From the NCBI GenBank assembly GCA_002069765.1, contig MWBZ01000010.1:1-64000 (forward strand): a DNA stretch of 64,000 bases, written 5' to 3'. This document shows, piece by piece, positions 25,862 through 33,818 of the stretch. The notes beneath the pieces were generated by a model. That model did no database searches. It saw only the letters and a list, made by a program, of their open reading frames with translations, and had not been told where the DNA came from. Every line of letters starts with the position of its first letter. Within the stretch, counting starts at the first letter, position 1. The DNA comes from a bacterium ADurb.Bin243 (GTDB taxonomy: Bacteria; Muiribacteriota; UBA9980). Both the position numbers and the translations under genes were made by a program.

Positions 25862-26329
25862 TGTTTGAAAAAATATTTTCGGGATGAATGTTATTTAAGC
25901 TTATTGATTTGTTAATTGCATGTCAGGGGCGCTATAGCCACGGATGACGAAGGGCGTAAGGTGCCATCTGATTTTATTATTTACATATGGATGATAAAGA
26001 TTTATATTTTAAATTTTATCGGCGTGCCGACAGGGAAACGTTTTTTTTGTTATTCTATTTTGAGTGAGAATAATGGAGTAAGCAAAATTCTAATTCTTAT
26101 GGAAAATTTTTAATTAAGCCGCGCCGGTCAGGATGACTTGCGCGGGCGACGCGGCAGCCACACGCTTATTATCTGCCGGCGTCGCATCGGTCCGTATTAG
26201 AGGCGATTGAATTAGGTTGAACTTTTTCTATCACGGTAATGTAGCGCTTTCTCTGCCGGTCCCATCGCGTGCCAATGGAAGGGCATGCGATGAGGGCGTT
26301 GAAATATCAAGAAAATGAATTTTATGTAG
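25862..26329. other. Gene-free interval inside the AT-rich island
   Basis: About 470 bp. It includes a GC-richer patch at 26118-26180 with short imperfect repeats (GCCGGTCAGGATGAC, GCCGGCGTCGCATCGG). Two short open frames lack ribosome binding sites and known motifs. Nothing else is supportable. Confidence 0.4.
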
Positions 26330-26358
26330 TTGACATTTTACTCTTGTTAATGTATAAT
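26330..26358 (+). promoter_or_regulatory. Consensus sigma70 promoter of fic
   Basis: Perfect TTGACA (26330-26335), exact 17-base spacer, perfect TATAAT (26353-26358). The first repeat of the operator-like array (26346) lies in the spacer. The predicted start is near 26365, giving a 100-base leader. Confidence 0.85.
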
Positions 26359-26453
26359 GCGTTTAAATGTTAATAAGCGAAACGTGTTAATGCATAGCGG
26401 TTGTTTACGTTAATATAAAAATAATATTAATGGATAAATGCTAAAACGTTAAT
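26346..26453 (+). repeat. Three-unit ~40-bp tandem array of TTAATG/TTAATA boxes over the fic promoter and leader
   Basis: GTTAAT (once ATTAAT) occurs at 26346, 26369, 26386, 26409, 26426 and 26448, spaced 23, 17, 23, 17 and 22 bases. The base after the hexamer alternates G, A, G, A, G, A, so the unit is a pair of boxes, TTAATG then TTAATA, repeated three times at about 40 bp. One box lies between -35 and -10 and the rest in the leader. This looks like an operator array; the winged helix at the C-terminus of the Fic protein is a natural candidate binder. Confidence 0.75.
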
Positions 26454-26464
26454 AAGGATGGGGT

Positions 26465-27604
26465 ATGAAGAATAATAGAGCGGGAAAGTTTATAATGGAA
26501 GGCATAAGTGATAGTGCTTATAAATCATTCGTTCCAAATTTTTTGCCTCCCAGTCCACCTTTGAATTATGATGATGAATTGATATATTTGGTATCAGAAG
26601 CTAATAGATTTATAGGTAGATTGGATGAAATTACCGACATATTGATTGCACCCAATTTTTTTGTTTATATGTATGCGCGTCAAGAAGCAACGCTGTCATC
26701 TCAAATTGAAGGCACGCAAGCGACATTTTCGGATTTAATTAAGAAGGAAGCTGGAATTAATGATGAACTTCCGGATGATGTTAAAGAGATTGAAAATTAT
26801 ATAAATGCTCTTGAATATGGACTTAAAAGGCTTGAAAAATTGCCGTTATCTTTAAGGTTGATCAGGGAAATACATTCGATTTTATTGAAAGATGTCAGAG
26901 GGCAGCATAAATGTCCTGGCGAATTTAGAAAATCTCAGAATTGGATCGGCGGTCATTCGATAAACACGGCCAGTTATATTCCGCCGGCGCCGCAATATTT
27001 GAATGGATTATTGGATAATTTTGAAAAGTTTTTACATGCTGATGATAAAACGCATCCATTGATAAAAACGGCTTTGATTCATTCACAGTTTGAAATAATT
27101 CATCCATTTTTAGATGGGAACGGAAGAATTGGAAGACTATTAATAAATTTTTATCTGGCGCATAAAGGAATTTTAAGTAAGCCGACGATGTATATTTCGA
27201 AGTTTTTTAAAAAGCATAGAAAACAGTATTATGAATATTTGAATAACATAACTGTAAGCGGTGATTTTGAAAGATGGATCAAATTCTTTTTAGAGGGAAT
27301 AATTGAGATGTCTAAAGAAGCGGTTAATAAAGCAAGAAAAATAAAAGAACTTAGAGAAACTCACACGGTAAAAGTTCAATCGCTTTTAAGAATTAGCGAA
27401 AATGCAATAAAACTCTATAATAATTTGTTTAACAAACCAACTGTTGCGGTGGGTGATGTATGTAATATGCTTGATTTAACTTATCCAAACGCCAAAAAGA
27501 TGATTGATAAATTTATTGATCTTGGTATTTTAAAATTGTTCGTGGAAAGAAAAAGGAATAAAATTTATGTTTATAATGATTACCTGCAGTTATTCAGCGA
27601 TTAA
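26465..27604 (+). CDS. Fic-domain AMP-transferase with inhibitory helix and winged helix
   Basis: A 379-residue protein. The Fic core motif HPFLDGNGRIGR is at 213-224, complete with the catalytic His and the anion-binding GNGR. An inhibitory motif of the form (S/T)xxxE(G/N) is present N-terminally as SSQIEG (78-83), making this a class II, self-inhibited Fic. Fic proteins transfer AMP from ATP to target hydroxyls. The last 55 residues (VAVGDVCNMLDLTYPNAKKMIDKF) form a winged helix-turn-helix, suggesting DNA binding and autoregulation. AAGGATGGGG precedes the ATG. The gene is AT-rich relative to the neighbouring core genes. No separate antitoxin gene is beside it. Confidence 0.9.
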   Translation: MKNNRAGKFIMEGISDSAYKSFVPNFLPPSPPLNYDDELIYLVSEANRFIGRLDEITDILIAPNFFVYMYARQEATLSSQIEGTQATFSDLIKKEAGINDELPDDVKEIENYINALEYGLKRLEKLPLSLRLIREIHSILLKDVRGQHKCPGEFRKSQNWIGGHSINTASYIPPAPQYLNGLLDNFEKFLHADDKTHPLIKTALIHSQFEIIHPFLDGNGRIGRLLINFYLAHKGILSKPTMYISKFFKKHRKQYYEYLNNITVSGDFERWIKFFLEGIIEMSKEAVNKARKIKELRETHTVKVQSLLRISENAIKLYNNLFNKPTVAVGDVCNMLDLTYPNAKKMIDKFIDLGILKLFVERKRNKIYVYNDYLQLFSD

Positions 27605-27807
27605 AACTATTGGATCTTTGTAGCCGGCCATGGATGGCCCTGAAAGAAAATGCTTGAAATAATTCTTCTTTTTTAATCAGACATATTTTATAATCGATAT
27701 GAATAAAATAATGGTTAAGGTTATTTCTCGATTAGGGTAAGTAAATAATCTTTTTTTCATAACGTTGTAAACCTTTTTAAAGATTTATAAAAAAATGGAG
27801 CGTTGAA

Positions 27808-28269
27808 ATGCAGATCGTTCATATCGCCATATGGTCCGAAAATATTGAAAAATTGAAAGATTTTTATATCGAATATTTTGATTGTTCGGCCGGCGAAAAA
27901 TATTTGAATCCGAAAACAGGCTTTGAATCATATTTTCTGGTTTTCGATGGTGAGATGCGTCTCGAACTAATGCAAAAACCCGGAATTGCAAAATGTGTCG
28001 ATATTGACCGTGGTCTTCGTTCGGGTCTTGCACATATTGCAATTTCGGCTGGAAGTCGCGGTTGCGTGGACGCTTTGACAGAAAGGCTGCGTTCGGCAGG
28101 TTTTCGTGTCGTTTCGGAGCCACGAATGACCGGTGACGGATATTATGAAAGCTGCGTTCTTGATCCTGAGTGTAACCGAGTCGAGATCACGGGATCTACT
28201 AGTTGTCGCTTAAACTGTGTGAAAGAGTTTATTAAGCGGCTTTTCCTTCATTGTCGATGTGTTCTTTAA
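27808..28269 (+). CDS. VOC-family (glyoxalase-like) protein with abnormal C-terminal tail
   Basis: A 153-residue protein. The vicinal-oxygen-chelate fold is visible from MQIVHIAIWSENIEKLKDFY through LAHIAISAG to VLDPECNRVEITG, covering about 130 residues, the usual full length. Metal ligands in this family are His and Glu; HIAIW, LAHIAI and RVEIT carry candidates. The reading frame then continues 23 further residues (a Cys-rich tail) and ends inside the 3' end of the convergent brnA gene, overlapping it by 38 bases. The normal stop was probably lost when downstream DNA was replaced. Substrate unknown. Confidence 0.75.
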   Translation: MQIVHIAIWSENIEKLKDFYIEYFDCSAGEKYLNPKTGFESYFLVFDGEMRLELMQKPGIAKCVDIDRGLRSGLAHIAISAGSRGCVDALTERLRSAGFRVVSEPRMTGDGYYESCVLDPECNRVEITGSTSCRLNCVKEFIKRLFLHCRCVL

Positions 28270-28516
28270 GCCACATATAAATCAAAGTTTGATATGGCAA
28301 GCCTTTTTTTAATGCGATTTTTTTGATTTGATTTTTTAAACTTTCGTCAATTCTTAAATTAATAGTAGTTTTTTTTAGAGGCCTTTGATCTATGTAATTT
28401 AAATCAATTTCTTTTACTTCATCGGCGTAATCAATTATAGAATTTTTATCCCAAAATTCTTGTTCTTCATGCTCGGTCATATTTTTAAAGTTTGGTAATT
28501 TTTTTTTGCTTTTCAT
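28232..28516 (-). CDS. brnA: BrnA-like antitoxin with ribbon-helix-helix domain
   Basis: A 94-residue protein taken from ATG 28516; a GTG nine bases upstream lies within the AGGTGA ribosome binding site. The N-terminal part is acidic and would wrap the toxin. The C-terminal part LRIDESLKNQIKKIALKKG followed by LPYQTLI is a CopG/ribbon-helix-helix DNA-binding domain. It should neutralise BrnT and repress the shared promoter as in known brnTA systems. It lies 58 bases downstream of brnT, in the usual toxin-first order, and is AT-rich. Its stop overlaps the tail of the VOC gene. Confidence 0.85.
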   Translation of the reverse strand: MKSKKKLPNFKNMTEHEEQEFWDKNSIIDYADEVKEIDLNYIDQRPLKKTTINLRIDESLKNQIKKIALKKGLPYQTLIYMWLKEHIDNEGKAA

Positions 28517-28574
28517 TTTTATCACCTGAATTAATAATTTTCGTTGTTAATATTGCTTGTTTGCGTTAGTTTAG

Positions 28575-28847
28575 TTATTTTTTAAGATATTGCCTTTTTT
28601 CTTCTTTAGTCATGTTACGGGCTGAAATTACTCTAATCGTTTTCTCTTTAATTATAAACACGATAAATAAATATCTTCCGGCGTCGGTTTTTCCAAAGAG
28701 GTAATATCTATCGTCGCGTCCTTTCAATGTTTTCTGCGGTTTATTAAAGAATGCTTCTTCGATTTCAAGCGGATAAAGATCGTGCTTGACAATGTTTTTA
28801 TCAATATTGCCTTGATCCCATTCAAAGTTTAATACATTTAAATCCAT
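28575..28847 (-). CDS. brnT: BrnT-like ribonuclease toxin
   Basis: A 90-residue protein of the BrnT family: N-terminal FEWDQGNIDKNIVKHDL, central EEAFFN, RYYLFGKTDAGRYLFIVF and C-terminal IRVISARNMTKEEKRQY all match the RelE-like BrnT fold. It would act as a ribosome-independent RNase, inhibited by BrnA. The ATG at 28847 has no ribosome binding site. A consensus promoter upstream puts the predicted transcription start exactly on this ATG, so the message may be leaderless. A GTG 18 bases upstream would lie inside the -10 element and is unlikely. Confidence 0.88.
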   Translation of the reverse strand: MDLNVLNFEWDQGNIDKNIVKHDLYPLEIEEAFFNKPQKTLKGRDDRYYLFGKTDAGRYLFIVFIIKEKTIRVISARNMTKEEKRQYLKK

Positions 28848-28853
28848 GATTTT

Positions 28854-28882
28854 ATTATAACACACAAAAATGTCAATGTCAA
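28854..28882 (-). promoter_or_regulatory. Consensus promoter of brnTA with doubled TTGACA
   Basis: On the minus strand TTGACA (28877-28882), 17-base spacer, TATAAT (28854-28859). A second TTGACA follows immediately (28871-28876), making a tandem TTGACATTGACA that could also be part of a BrnA operator. The seventh base after the -10 box is the A of the brnT ATG. Confidence 0.8.
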
Positions 28883-29374
28883 TACAATGTATATGTTATT
28901 TTGTCTTGAGGTTAAATTGATTTTTGGCGTTTTTATTGCTTTGGGCTTAAAGATTCGTTCTGCTTAATATTTTGAAGGCCATTAGTTAATGGCTATGGAA
29001 TATATGGAAGAAGGAATTTAACTGAAGTAAACGGTTAAAAAAGAGCCGGAGAATTTGATAGGGAAAAGTGTTATGAAATGTAGAATTTAGAATAAAAGCA
29101 AGGATGTTGATTTGCGACGCGCGGCCCGAATGGCAGACAACGCCCTAAATCGCGTCAATATATTCGTTTTTGTTTCATTATTGAAGGAGCATAAACGAAC
29201 TTATTTTCGTTATATGTCACATAATGGTAGTATATACGCATGTTTTTTCGTGTATTATCATAAAAAAGTAGTGACATAAAACATAACTTTATTTGGTTAA
29301 TTGATATGAATAAAAAGCAGCGAGCTAAAAAAGTTTTCTTACCATAGTGCCTAAAATAAAACATAATGCCGATT
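28883..29374. other. Gene-free interval
   Basis: About 490 bp of AT-rich DNA between the brnTA promoter and a B element. A 69-codon minus-strand frame at 29155-29364 has no ribosome binding site or family motif and I do not regard it as a gene. No tRNA, terminator or IS end is evident. Confidence 0.4.
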
Positions 29375-29671
29375 TACCAATAAGCCATTATTGCTGCGCA
29401 GACGCGCGCGTGCGCGCGTCTGCGAACTCGAAAAAAAACTTGAAAAAATCTCAAGAAAAATAAAGACGAAAACAATGTAAAAAAGAAATTTGAAGCAATT
29501 TATGAAAAGAGCATAACTGCATAACTGAATTTAAGCATTAAAACATTAAAACGCAGTCAGAAAAGCCGGCACTTCACATTAATAAAGCATCAGGCGATTC
29601 AGGGGTTGGAAGGGATTTTAAGGGAAGGCAGGGGCCTTTGGCCCCTGGCCTTCCCTTATCAAAAAAACAAA
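29375..29671 (+). repeat. B element copy 2
   Basis: A full copy standing alone, without A elements. The left hairpin is an almost perfect 26-base palindrome (12-base arms 29398-29409 and 29412-29423). The linker is again A-rich but different in sequence. The core GCCGGCACTTCACATTAATA is identical to copy 1. The right hairpin has outer stem 29620-29628 / 29649-29657. The inner stem carries C:G where copy 1 has A:T. Confidence 0.75.
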
Positions 29672-29817
29672 AACAAAAAAATATTAAATTTTGTATAAAA
29701 AAAGATGTTTTTTGTCATAATGCAAAAAATCGCTTAAATTTGCTATAATTATATAAATAGTTTTTGCAGGCATACCGTATGCAGTTTTTAATATTTTATT
29801 TTAGATAAAGGAATTTT

Positions 29818-30687
29818 ATGGATAACAGACCTTTTAAAATTTTAGTTACCGGTGCGTGCGGAATGTTGGGCACTGATGTGCTTAAGGCGGCGAGCGGTCT
29901 GGCCGGGGTTGAGGCGCAAGGCGTCGATATGGCAGATTTTGACCTGCTCGACACGAAGGCGGCGGCCGCGTATATAGCGCGATTTAAGCCGGATGCGATT
30001 GTGCATTGCGCGGCCTTTACGAATGTGGACGCCGCGGAGGCCAGGCAGGAGGAGGCGTTTAAAATAAACGCCATGGCTGTTCGGGATCTGGCGGTTATAT
30101 GCGCGGAAGGGTCTATAAAGCTGGCTTTGCTATCCACCGATTATGTATTTGACGGTGAGAAGGGGTCGCCATATGCCGAGTACGACCAGCCGTCGCCGAT
30201 AAATGTTTACGGCATGAGCAAGTATTATGCTGAAAGGTATGCCGTTCAGATTTGTCCGCGCAGTTTTATAGTGAGGACCTCGTGGCTTTTCGGCGCAAAC
30301 GGCAATAATTTTGTGCGTGCGATATTGAAAAAATCGCGCAGCGAGGGCGAATTGTTTGTAGTTGACGACCAGGTCGGCTCGCCGACATATACCGGTGACC
30401 TCGCTAAATTTTTGATAGAGTTGGTTCAAACGGATAAGTATGGAATTTACCATGCGACGAATGAGGGTTATTGCAGCTGGAATGAATTTGCGCGGGTAAT
30501 TTTAAAATTATCCGCGATGGACGGGGTAAAGGTAAACGCTGTCGATTCGGAGGCGTTTAAAAGGCCGGCCGCGCGGCCTAAAAATTCAAGGCTATTGAAG
30601 ACGGCGCTTTATTATTCGGGTTTCAAGGGATTACGTCCGTGGCAGGAAGCGCTGGCTGATTATCTGGCGGAGATTGGCGAAGCGTAA
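29818..30687 (+). CDS. rfbD: dTDP-4-dehydrorhamnose reductase
   Basis: A 289-residue extended short-chain dehydrogenase. The NAD(P)-binding loop is GACGMLGTDV (about 11-20), the active-site YxxxK is in YGMSKYYAE, and STDYVFDGEKGSPYAE is the RmlD family signature. It makes the last step of dTDP-L-rhamnose synthesis, NADPH reduction of the 4-keto group, for surface polysaccharide. No rfbA, rfbB or rfbC gene is beside it, so the other steps lie elsewhere. AAAGGA precedes the ATG. The second B element ends about 145 bases upstream. A good -10 box (TATAAT, around 29740) suggests its own promoter. Confidence 0.92.
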   Translation: MDNRPFKILVTGACGMLGTDVLKAASGLAGVEAQGVDMADFDLLDTKAAAAYIARFKPDAIVHCAAFTNVDAAEARQEEAFKINAMAVRDLAVICAEGSIKLALLSTDYVFDGEKGSPYAEYDQPSPINVYGMSKYYAERYAVQICPRSFIVRTSWLFGANGNNFVRAILKKSRSEGELFVVDDQVGSPTYTGDLAKFLIELVQTDKYGIYHATNEGYCSWNEFARVILKLSAMDGVKVNAVDSEAFKRPAARPKNSRLLKTALYYSGFKGLRPWQEALADYLAEIGEA

Positions 30688-30777
30688 AGCGGCTGGCGAA
30701 AAAGCATGCGGCATTTTTATGGGTATTTAGATGCTTTTGCGGCGGTAAGCGGTAATAAATAAAAAATAAAAATTATG

Positions 30778-30806
30778 TTGATTTTTTGAGTGGTTTGTAA
30801 GATAAT
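30778..30806 (+). promoter_or_regulatory. Predicted promoter of the FecR-to-IspF gene run
   Basis: TTGATT (30778-30783), 17-base spacer, GATAAT (30801-30806), about 70 bases upstream of the FecR-domain gene. Confidence 0.55.
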
Positions 30807-30877
30807 ATATATAATATACCGTCATGCGGTTTATCGGGTTAATAAAATTTAACTTATAAAGTTCTACGGAGGTTGTG

Positions 30878-31663
30878 ATGAGAATTAAGTTTACCGGCTA
30901 CACAAAAGCGCTGGCAATAATTTGCACTGCTTTTGCGGCGGCCGTTTTTGTTTCCGGCGATCAACCGGCTTATGCCCAGGATGTTTCGGCTAAAATTGTG
31001 GCGCTCGAAGGCGACGTTACGGTTAAAACCGGCGACAGCGCCGAGTGGAAACCTGCGAGCGTCAACCAGCAGCTCAGCCAGGGCGCATATATAATGACGG
31101 CGTTCGAGTCTAATTGCGAACTCGAGTTCATGGATAAATCGAAGATGAAAATAAAAGAGCTTTCAAAAATACAGGTAAATAAATTCACCAGCGAATTAAA
31201 GAAAGTGGATACCGAAGTGACGCTTTACAACGGAAAGGTCCGCGCCACGGTTCATAAAGACGTTGACAAGAACACTAATTTTCAGGTTAAGACGCCGGTT
31301 TCCACGATATCGGTAAGGGGCACCGAAAAAGAGATAACCGTGCATCCGGGGTTTGGAACCCAGGTCCATACGATTACGGGCGTGGTAGAGGTTTCCAATA
31401 ATCTGGGGCAGAAAGTAACGGTTTCAAAAGACGAATCGACGATGGTTAAAAACGAAACGTCAATTCCTGAATCCAATACGAAGCTGGTAGCTGAAGAATC
31501 GAAAGTAACGGTAACCAACCAGTCGCTTACCGAGGACGAGAAGAAATTCGTAGAAACGTTTTCCGACGCGCGCAGCGAAGTTGAGACCAGCAAAGAAGTC
31601 GTCAAAGAAGTTCTCGAAGAGACCAAGCACGAGTTCGGCAGGCTGACGGTCAGATGGAAATAA
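30878..31663 (+). CDS. Exported FecR-domain protein
   Basis: A 261-residue protein from ATG 30878, with GGAGG six bases upstream; a GTG three bases earlier is less likely. The signal peptide covers about residues 1-33 (ending AYAQD). Residues 40-180 are a FecR domain: VALEGDVTVKTG, a LSQGAYIMT loop and VRATVHKDVDKNTNFQVKTPVSTISVRGT, the region that in related proteins forms a beta-helix-like sandwich. The C-terminal 60 residues are charged and helical. There is no sigma factor or anti-sigma segment, so it is a stand-alone envelope protein, possibly ligand-binding. It starts a long plus-strand gene run. Confidence 0.82.
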   Translation: MRIKFTGYTKALAIICTAFAAAVFVSGDQPAYAQDVSAKIVALEGDVTVKTGDSAEWKPASVNQQLSQGAYIMTAFESNCELEFMDKSKMKIKELSKIQVNKFTSELKKVDTEVTLYNGKVRATVHKDVDKNTNFQVKTPVSTISVRGTEKEITVHPGFGTQVHTITGVVEVSNNLGQKVTVSKDESTMVKNETSIPESNTKLVAEESKVTVTNQSLTEDEKKFVETFSDARSEVETSKEVVKEVLEETKHEFGRLTVRWK

Positions 31664-31692
31664 TCGGCAAATATTTTAACGAGGTGATAAAG

Positions 31693-32247
31693 TTGAATAA
31701 GTTAGTTTTTAAAAGCATATTAGTGGTTATGGCGCTATCGTTTATTTTCGCGTCCGCGGCTTTCGCGGCCGAAGCCAAAGTTACGGGTTCGTCTTCGGTA
31801 TTTACGCTGATGGAAAAAAAGCAGGCTACCGTTTCGGATTTGATAGACGTATTGATGATTTTCAAAAATAAAAGCATCGACAAGCTTTCGGTAGAGCAAA
31901 AAATAAGGGTTTTACGCGATATCAAAGTCATAGGCGAGCGCACTATGATCAACGATAAAAAACCTCTAACCAGAGGTTTTGCGGCGCTTCTTTTCCACCG
32001 CGCCCTGAACATGAAGGGCGGGGCTATTATAAAGCTGACGGGCCGTTCGCAGAGAAACTGCCTGCAGGACATGGCATATTATAAAGTCATGCCGGAATCT
32101 TCCGCTAAAGACGTTATGAGCGGTCCGGACCTCGTTTCGCTTTTACAGCGCGCCAAAGAATATAACGAAGCCGGCCGTAAAGATGCGGCGGAAGAAAGCG
32201 CAACGGAAGAAAACAAGCCGGCGGTTCAGATAGAGCCGTTAAAATAA
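31693..32247 (+). CDS. Exported protein of unknown function
   Basis: 184 residues if translation starts at TTG 31693, six bases after GAGGTG; the frame is open upstream into the preceding gene but that would place charged residues before the signal peptide. The signal peptide has hydrophobic core VFKSILVVMALSFIFASAAFA. The mature region is helical and charged with no known motif, and the C-terminal 25 residues are Glu/Ala-rich. It lies between the FecR protein and the porin-like gene, so an envelope role is likely by context only. Confidence 0.65.
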   Translation: MNKLVFKSILVVMALSFIFASAAFAAEAKVTGSSSVFTLMEKKQATVSDLIDVLMIFKNKSIDKLSVEQKIRVLRDIKVIGERTMINDKKPLTRGFAALLFHRALNMKGGAIIKLTGRSQRNCLQDMAYYKVMPESSAKDVMSGPDLVSLLQRAKEYNEAGRKDAAEESATEENKPAVQIEPLK

Positions 32248-32327
32248 TCGGTTAACGCGGCGTCCGGCCGTATAAAATTTAAAACGATATTAATTATTTT
32301 ATATTGGAAGGCGGGATATAAAAGCAA

Positions 32328-33818
32328 ATGAAAAAGATTTTAACTGTAACGGTCATGGTTATAACGGCGTTCTGCTTAACGCTGGCTCCGGCCGCGGCGG
32401 CCGATAAAAAAGCGGCTTCTGAAGCCAAAAAGTCGGAATCGTCAGCTAAAGCGAATGCACCTTCAACCGAAACTTCGTCCGGCGGGGATTTACGTTCCGG
32501 CGAGAATTCAATTCCGGTTTCTTCAACCATTTCAAATCTTATGTTCGCCTCTAACGACATGAGTTATCTGGTTCCGCGCGATCTTTCGAGCCGCTGGGGC
32601 TTCGTGTTCGCGTACAACTATTATAAGTTCATAAACGAAGATAAAAGTTCAGCCATCGCGGATTCGCCGACGGGCGCGGACGCTCCGGACCTTCGTTTCT
32701 GGCTGTCTAAGCGTCTCGACAATAACGACAGTTATTATGTAAGGGCCCGTTACGGCCGTCTTAATTTAAAAGGCGACAATTCGTTAGCGCCTCCTAATTC
32801 AAAAAACATAGGCCTTAAGTTCGACATGCTTTATTACACGTTCAACCGCAAGCCTGATTTAAGTGTTAAAATAGGCCGCCAGTTCCTCAGGGTGGGCCGC
32901 GGCTTTACGTACGCAAATATCCACGACGGAATACACGTTGAAAAACTTTACCCCAGGTGGGTTCTCAACGGCTTCGCGGCGCGCACGCAGCCGCGCGAAA
33001 CCAACGCCGACCAGAGCAACGCCGGCTATTTGAACCGCAGCTACCGTGATTTTTATGGGTTCCAGGCCGATTATTTAGGCTTAAAAAACAAAAAAGTTTA
33101 CGGTTATGTCCTGGCAGAACGCGACGGCAAGGTTAAAATTCCTGCATCCACAAAAGATTTCGATTACGACGCCAACTATGCAGGCGCCGGCATTGAAGGC
33201 AGTTTCAAGCCGAACTGGCCATATTATTTTGAATACGTAATGCAGAATGGAAAGACTGCGGCTTCGAACGCGCTCACTGGTACGGATTCGATAAAAGCCA
33301 ATGCGTATTATCTGGGCACCGATTATTACTTCCAGAAAAACAAATACAAACCCTTCCTCACGCTCGAATACGCTCACGCGTCGGGCGATCCGGACAGGGC
33401 ATCGGTAACGGACGTAATCGGCGGAAATCGCGCGGGCACCGACGACAAGAATTTCATGCCTTACGGCGTTTACGATCTGGGCCTGGCGCTGCACCCGCGT
33501 TTTTCGAATATAAACGTATTCAAATTCGGGGGATTTATAAAACCGTTCTATAAATCGGAAGCGTTCAAAGAGATGCAGCTCGGCGCGAAATATATGATAT
33601 ACAATAAATCCGACGTTAACGGCGCGATTTCCGATTCGCTGGCGACGGTCGCAAATAAAAAAGTGGGCACCGGCTACGATTTATATATGACCTGGCGCGC
33701 ATATTCAGACACTCTTATATATGTGAACTACGGCGTGTTTTCACCCGGCGATGCGTTTCCCGTCGGCAGGCGCGATAAATCGAAGTTAATTAATTTCGGC
33801 ACTACCCTTTTCTTTTAA
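32328..33818 (+). CDS. Porin-like outer-membrane beta-barrel protein
   Basis: A 496-residue protein with a signal peptide of about 24 residues (ending PAAAAD), an Ala/Lys/Ser-rich linker to about residue 60, then a long alternating, Tyr-rich region with many short turns (for example YYVRARYGRLNL, KIGRQFLRVGRGF, YFEYVMQNGKT). The C-terminus is NFGTTLFF, ending in Phe as Bam-inserted barrels do. The barrel resembles alginate-export/OprD-like porins in the GRQ...GRG segment, but the family is not certain. Its TAA overlaps the ATG of the NYN gene by one base, so the two are probably translationally coupled. Confidence 0.75.
   Translation: MKKILTVTVMVITAFCLTLAPAAAADKKAASEAKKSESSAKANAPSTETSSGGDLRSGENSIPVSSTISNLMFASNDMSYLVPRDLSSRWGFVFAYNYYKFINEDKSSAIADSPTGADAPDLRFWLSKRLDNNDSYYVRARYGRLNLKGDNSLAPPNSKNIGLKFDMLYYTFNRKPDLSVKIGRQFLRVGRGFTYANIHDGIHVEKLYPRWVLNGFAARTQPRETNADQSNAGYLNRSYRDFYGFQADYLGLKNKKVYGYVLAERDGKVKIPASTKDFDYDANYAGAGIEGSFKPNWPYYFEYVMQNGKTAASNALTGTDSIKANAYYLGTDYYFQKNKYKPFLTLEYAHASGDPDRASVTDVIGGNRAGTDDKNFMPYGVYDLGLALHPRFSNINVFKFGGFIKPFYKSEAFKEMQLGAKYMIYNKSDVNGAISDSLATVANKKVGTGYDLYMTWRAYSDTLIYVNYGVFSPGDAFPVGRRDKSKLINFGTTLFF

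Noticed and set aside
25916-26113. 65-codon plus-strand frame in the island
   Set aside because: No start context and no recognisable motif; not counted as a gene.
29155-29364. 69-codon minus-strand frame upstream of the second B element
   Set aside because: No ribosome binding site and AT-rich random-looking product.
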